Source: Dehalococcoidia bacterium UBA1328
GTDB lineage: Bacteria; Chloroflexota; Dehalococcoidia; Lucifugimonadales; Lucifugimonadaceae
Direction of reading: 5' to 3'
NCBI GenBank assembly: GCA_002306815.1
Contig: DBTA01000062.1
Location: 1-18,010 of the forward strand
Length of the DNA: 18,010 nt
In this document: positions 15,309 to 18,010 of the stretch, one piece after another
How the letters are laid out: every line of letters starts with the position of its first letter
How positions within the stretch are numbered: position 1 is the stretch's first letter
Translations under genes and position numbers: made by a program
Notes under the pieces: model-generated
Seen by the model: the letters and a program-made list of their open reading frames with translations, nothing else
Told to the model about the DNA's origin: nothing
The model's database searches: none

Positions 15309-15386
15309 TACACTTCGCCATCGTGATTGAAACTTTCGCGGTGGCGTTGTTGGTTAACGCCCCTAGTTGCCAGGAGATTTGTACGG

Positions 15387-16415
15387 ATGCGCATCGGGAT
15401 TATGGGAGCTGGCGGGATCGGCAGCGTTGTTGGCGGACTGTTGTCTAATGCGGGTCACGACATTACATTGATCGACCAGTGGCCAGAACACGTCGAAAAG
15501 ATCAAGTCAGACGGTCTGATTGTCGAACACCGTGACAGCGAAATCCTTGCCCACCCGAAGGCGATTCATATTCACGAGCTTCAGCTTGAAACTGAGCCGT
15601 TCGATGCTGTGTTCATAGCCGTGAAATCTTATGACACTGAGTGGGCGACCACGATGATGCTTCGATACGTCGATCCCGACCGCGGTGTGTTCGTAGATTT
15701 CCAGAACGGAATCAACGACGAGCGCATGGCGGAAATCGCCGGAGTAGAGCGGTCACTGGCATGCATCATCACGATCAGCGCAGCTCTATACGAACCGGGT
15801 CGTGGCATTAGAACCGACGTCAATTCACCCGGGTTCAAGATTGCAGAGCATGACGGTTCTGACACCGCACGAGCCCGCGAACTGGTCGAGGTGATGAACA
15901 TTGTCGAGGCCACCGAGTTCTCAGGCGACTTGTGGGGAGAGCGATGGTCGAAGCTCATGGTCAACTGTATGAACAATGCGCTTTCGGGCATTAGCGGACT
16001 TGGTACCGCAGAGGTACGGACCGAGGTCGACACTCGCCGGATCGGAATTCAACTCGGCGCTGAAGTCGCACGAGTTGCCAAAGCACATGGTAAGCAGCTT
16101 CACGCTGTACTAGGTCTTTCGCCAGAAGCAGTTATTGATGCTGCGGAGGGTCGAAATGTGGAAGAGGTGGAGGCGGCACTTCTCGAAACCGCGCGCAAAG
16201 CGGGTTCTGGTGGTGTGCCTTCATTCGGGCAGGATGTTCGAAAAGGTCGACGAACCGAGATCGATTTCCTGAACGGTCACGTTTCTGATCTCGGGAGGCA
16301 AGCCCGAGTACCGACACCTTTTAACGACAAGATTGTCGAGATCGTTCACGATCTTGGGATCGAGTTTAAAGGTGAGAAAAAGCACATCCAGCCGTTGGTC
16401 GACATGCTGCCATAA
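15387..16415 (+). CDS. Ketopantoate reductase (PanE/ApbA) family protein
   Basis: A 342-residue NAD(P)H-dependent 2-oxo-acid reductase. The Rossmann motif GAGGIG is at 7-12, AVKSYDT with the conserved Lys at K80, the substrate-side WSKLMVNCMNNALSG with K189, and the family signature QDVRKGRRTEIDFLNG at 282-297. The frame is open 60 bases further upstream, but the ATG at 15387 gives the Rossmann strand at once and has AGGAG ten bases before it, so it is chosen. It is longer than typical PanE (about 300), and its position beside RraA-like and Gfo/Idh/MocA-like genes suggests a catabolic 2-oxo or 2-hydroxy acid enzyme rather than pantothenate synthesis; that is inference. The gene ends 41 bases before the next start. 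Confidence 0.85.
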   Translation: MRIGIMGAGGIGSVVGGLLSNAGHDITLIDQWPEHVEKIKSDGLIVEHRDSEILAHPKAIHIHELQLETEPFDAVFIAVKSYDTEWATTMMLRYVDPDRGVFVDFQNGINDERMAEIAGVERSLACIITISAALYEPGRGIRTDVNSPGFKIAEHDGSDTARARELVEVMNIVEATEFSGDLWGERWSKLMVNCMNNALSGISGLGTAEVRTEVDTRRIGIQLGAEVARVAKAHGKQLHAVLGLSPEAVIDAAEGRNVEEVEAALLETARKAGSGGVPSFGQDVRKGRRTEIDFLNGHVSDLGRQARVPTPFNDKIVEIVHDLGIEFKGEKKHIQPLVDMLP

Positions 16416-16456
16416 GAATGGAACCGAGAGCGACCGGTACAGAGAATTTCTAAATT

Positions 16457-17731
16457 ATGACTTTCAAAATCGCACTTATTGGCTGCGGTGGCATGGGGCG
16501 AAGACATGCCCACGGCTACATTGAGCTTCGTAAATATTTCGACACGGTCGAGATGGCAGCGGTATGCGACGTTCACCACGACGTCGCTGCAACCGTTGCT
16601 GCTGAAATTGGCGAAGCAACGGGTTCGACTCCCGATATCTACACCGATTTCGACGAAATGCTTGGCGACGCTGACCTTGATGGAATAGCGATCGTTACCA
16701 GCACGCCCATGCACCATCGATTCGCCATCAAGGCGATGGAAGCGGGGCTTCACGTTATTACCGAGAAGCCGATGGGGCTTACGCTGAAGGCGTGTCGACA
16801 AATGCGTGAGGTTTCGAAAAAAACCGGCATGGTGCTGGCGGTTGCTGAGAACTACCGACGAGATCCGATGAATCGGCTAACACGCGCGCTGATCGAAGCG
16901 GGAGCGATCGGAACACCGTATTTCGCACTCGATATTGGAGTGGGTAGCTCGGACGGCGCGGTGATGCACAGCACTGTGTGGCGGGCTAAGAAGGAACAGG
17001 CAGGTGGTGCACCACTAGACGCTGGTGTGCACAACGCCGACATGTTGATTTATTTACTCGGTGGTGTCGATTCGGTCTTCGCCGAAATTGCGATAAACGA
17101 GAGTCAGCGCAGACTGCGACCAATGAACGAAGTTGCACCGGTTCTTGCCGAGATGTACAACCACCGTCGCGAAGACGGCTACGACACCGGCGACATTGTC
17201 GAACAAACAGCGGTAGATACCGCTTTCGCGGTGATTCGCTTTAAGTCGGGGGCAATCGGTCAGTTGATCATGACTGATACTTCGCACGGACAGTCACTTG
17301 GTGTATCGACCGTTTCTGGTAGTAGCGGAACTATGTACCGACCGCGCAGTCGTTCCGGTGAATCGCCGAGAATCGTTCGAGGAGACGGCACGGAAATCAT
17401 GGGTGATGCTTTGCTAGACCTGGTACCAGGTTTCGAACTTGACGACACGTTGTCTACTCTCTGGAATGGCGCCCGTCATATCAGCTCATACGATATGGAT
17501 TTCCGAGATATCGATTCAAAGATTCTTGCGTACGAGTATCTCGATATGGTGCAGGCAGCAGAATCGGGTCGGCAGCCTGAGGTTGGTCCGCAAGAGGGCA
17601 TGGATGCTCTAGCTCTTGCGTACGCGCTTATGGAATCGGGCGTGAGTAAAACGCCGGTAACAGTCGAAGATGTTGCCGAAGGTCGTGTCTCTGAGTTCCA
17701 GGACGAAGTAGACGACGAGATGGGAATCTAA
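16457..17731 (+). CDS. Gfo/Idh/MocA-family NAD(P)-dependent oxidoreductase
   Basis: A 424-residue cytoplasmic oxidoreductase acting on a sugar, inositol or related polyol. The nucleotide-binding GCGGMG lies at 9-14, the hallmark EKP at 103-105, and the second-domain motif AGGAPLDAGVHNADM at 182-196 supplies the catalytic Asp and His. An insert of about 40 residues (210-250, with RPMNEVAPVLAEMYNHRRED) and an acidic C-terminus make it longer than the usual 340-390. No Tat or Sec signal. The ATG at 16457 gives the standard N-terminus, though no clear ribosome site is seen. It follows the PanE-like gene by 41 bases and is followed by a strong terminator, so it is the last gene of its transcription unit. 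Substrate unknown. Confidence 0.88.
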   Translation: MTFKIALIGCGGMGRRHAHGYIELRKYFDTVEMAAVCDVHHDVAATVAAEIGEATGSTPDIYTDFDEMLGDADLDGIAIVTSTPMHHRFAIKAMEAGLHVITEKPMGLTLKACRQMREVSKKTGMVLAVAENYRRDPMNRLTRALIEAGAIGTPYFALDIGVGSSDGAVMHSTVWRAKKEQAGGAPLDAGVHNADMLIYLLGGVDSVFAEIAINESQRRLRPMNEVAPVLAEMYNHRREDGYDTGDIVEQTAVDTAFAVIRFKSGAIGQLIMTDTSHGQSLGVSTVSGSSGTMYRPRSRSGESPRIVRGDGTEIMGDALLDLVPGFELDDTLSTLWNGARHISSYDMDFRDIDSKILAYEYLDMVQAAESGRQPEVGPQEGMDALALAYALMESGVSKTPVTVEDVAEGRVSEFQDEVDDEMGI

Positions 17732-17743
17732 AGCAGCGAACGC

Positions 17744-17781
17744 AAAAACACCCTCCCAGCAACAATTCAGAGGGTGTTTTT
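17744..17781. terminator. Bidirectional rho-independent terminator
   Basis: AAAAACACCCTC (17744-17755) and GAGGGTGTTTTT (17770-17781) form a perfect 12-pair stem around a 14-base loop. The arm ends in five Ts on the plus strand and, by symmetry, on the minus strand too. It starts 13 bases after the stop of the Gfo/Idh/MocA-like gene and lies just past the end of the stress protein gene coming from the right, so it can serve both. Confidence 0.85.
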
Positions 17782-17832
17782 ACTGTAGGAGGTCTATGCA
17801 GATTTCGGCGGTATTACCAGTGCCGATCGATG

Positions 17833-18010
17833 TTACGAAAGAATTGTTTTGTCAGTGAAACGTCCGATCACCGAACGTTTGATTTCACCAGACCCGTGAG
17901 TCACCATCACGATGACACTTCCTTCTCGAGTCAGTGCTTCATCGGCAATGACCTTCGCCAGAGCTCCTGCCGCAACTCGGAAGTTAATATTGCCCCCCCC
18001 CCCTAATTCT
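17833..18010 (-). CDS. Universal stress protein (UspA) family, C-terminal part, cut by the window edge and by an early stop
   Basis: The minus strand reads into the window at 18010 and gives about 58 codons ending at a TAA (17833-17835). It contains GALAKVIADEAL, VIVMVTHGSG and RSVIGRFTDKTIL, the C-terminal half of the UspA fold including the nucleotide-loop region (THGxG...). Reading past the TAA in the same frame gives HRSALVIPPKSA and then TAG (17794-17796). That segment is exactly the length and type of the final strand that UspA proteins have at this position (…PVLVVPP), so the TAA appears to interrupt the gene. An 11-base run of C at 17993-18003 sits in the coding frame near the edge, so sequence quality here is doubtful. 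Start and N-terminal half lie outside the window. Confidence 0.6.
   Translation of the reverse strand, partial: ELGGGGNINFRVAAGALAKVIADEALTREGSVIVMVTHGSGEIKRSVIGRFTDKTILS

Noticed and set aside
15327..15386. Longer start for the PanE-like protein
   Set aside because: The ATG at 15387 gives the Rossmann motif directly and has a good AGGAG; the extra 20 residues do not fit the family N-terminus.

Overview
The window is ordinary-looking bacterial chromosome: dense genes on both strands, medium G+C, frequent GTG and TTG starts, and only short intergenic gaps (no gene-free stretch reaches 300 bases). No rRNA, tRNA, CRISPR array, insertion sequence, integrase or phage gene was seen. The gene content (an FbpB/FbpC-type importer, TldD/TldE, a uronate-dehydrogenase-like SDR, RraA-like, PanE-like and Gfo/Idh/MocA enzymes) would fit a free-living, possibly marine bacterium such as a SAR202-like Dehalococcoidia (Chloroflexota). 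That placement is a guess from content and style, not a phylogenetic result.

Layout. (1) 1-2837, plus strand: the tail of an unseen gene, then a two-domain iron/thiamine-type ABC permease and its ATPase, joined by ATGA stop/start overlaps. (2) 2838-2980: convergent gap with a repeat-like element and a nested stem-loop. (3) 2981-5653, minus strand: folC then fabF, probably one operon, with a good promoter immediately upstream of folC. (4) 5789-9721, plus strand: tldD, tldE and a HEAT-repeat protein with an acidic tail. (5) 9722-9833: a second copy of the repeat-like element, again between convergent genes. (6) 9834-12267: a ROK sugar kinase (minus), a divergent small winged-helix-like protein with a basic tail (plus), and a uronate-dehydrogenase-like SDR (minus). 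(7) 12522-14309: a CPA2 cation/proton antiporter with extra C-terminal membrane segments in place of the usual RCK domain. (8) 14439-17731, plus strand: RraA-like, PanE-like and Gfo/Idh/MocA-like enzymes, closed by a strong bidirectional terminator. (9) 17794-18010, minus strand: the end of a universal stress protein gene that carries an in-frame stop shortly before its natural end.

How it fits together. The right half reads as a sugar-acid or oxidised-carbon catabolic neighbourhood (kinase, uronate-type dehydrogenase, RraA-like lyase, two NAD(P)-dependent oxidoreductases), though substrates cannot be read from sequence. The left half mixes ion import, housekeeping folate and fatty-acid synthesis, and the TldD/E peptide-processing pair. 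The best leads for new biology are modest: the tldD-tldE-HEAT gene set, paired repeat elements in convergent gaps, promoter -10-like hexamers 6-8 bases before several start codons (possible leaderless messages), a palindromic site upstream of the panE-like gene, and the interrupted stress protein gene. No clear new defence or mobile system was found.
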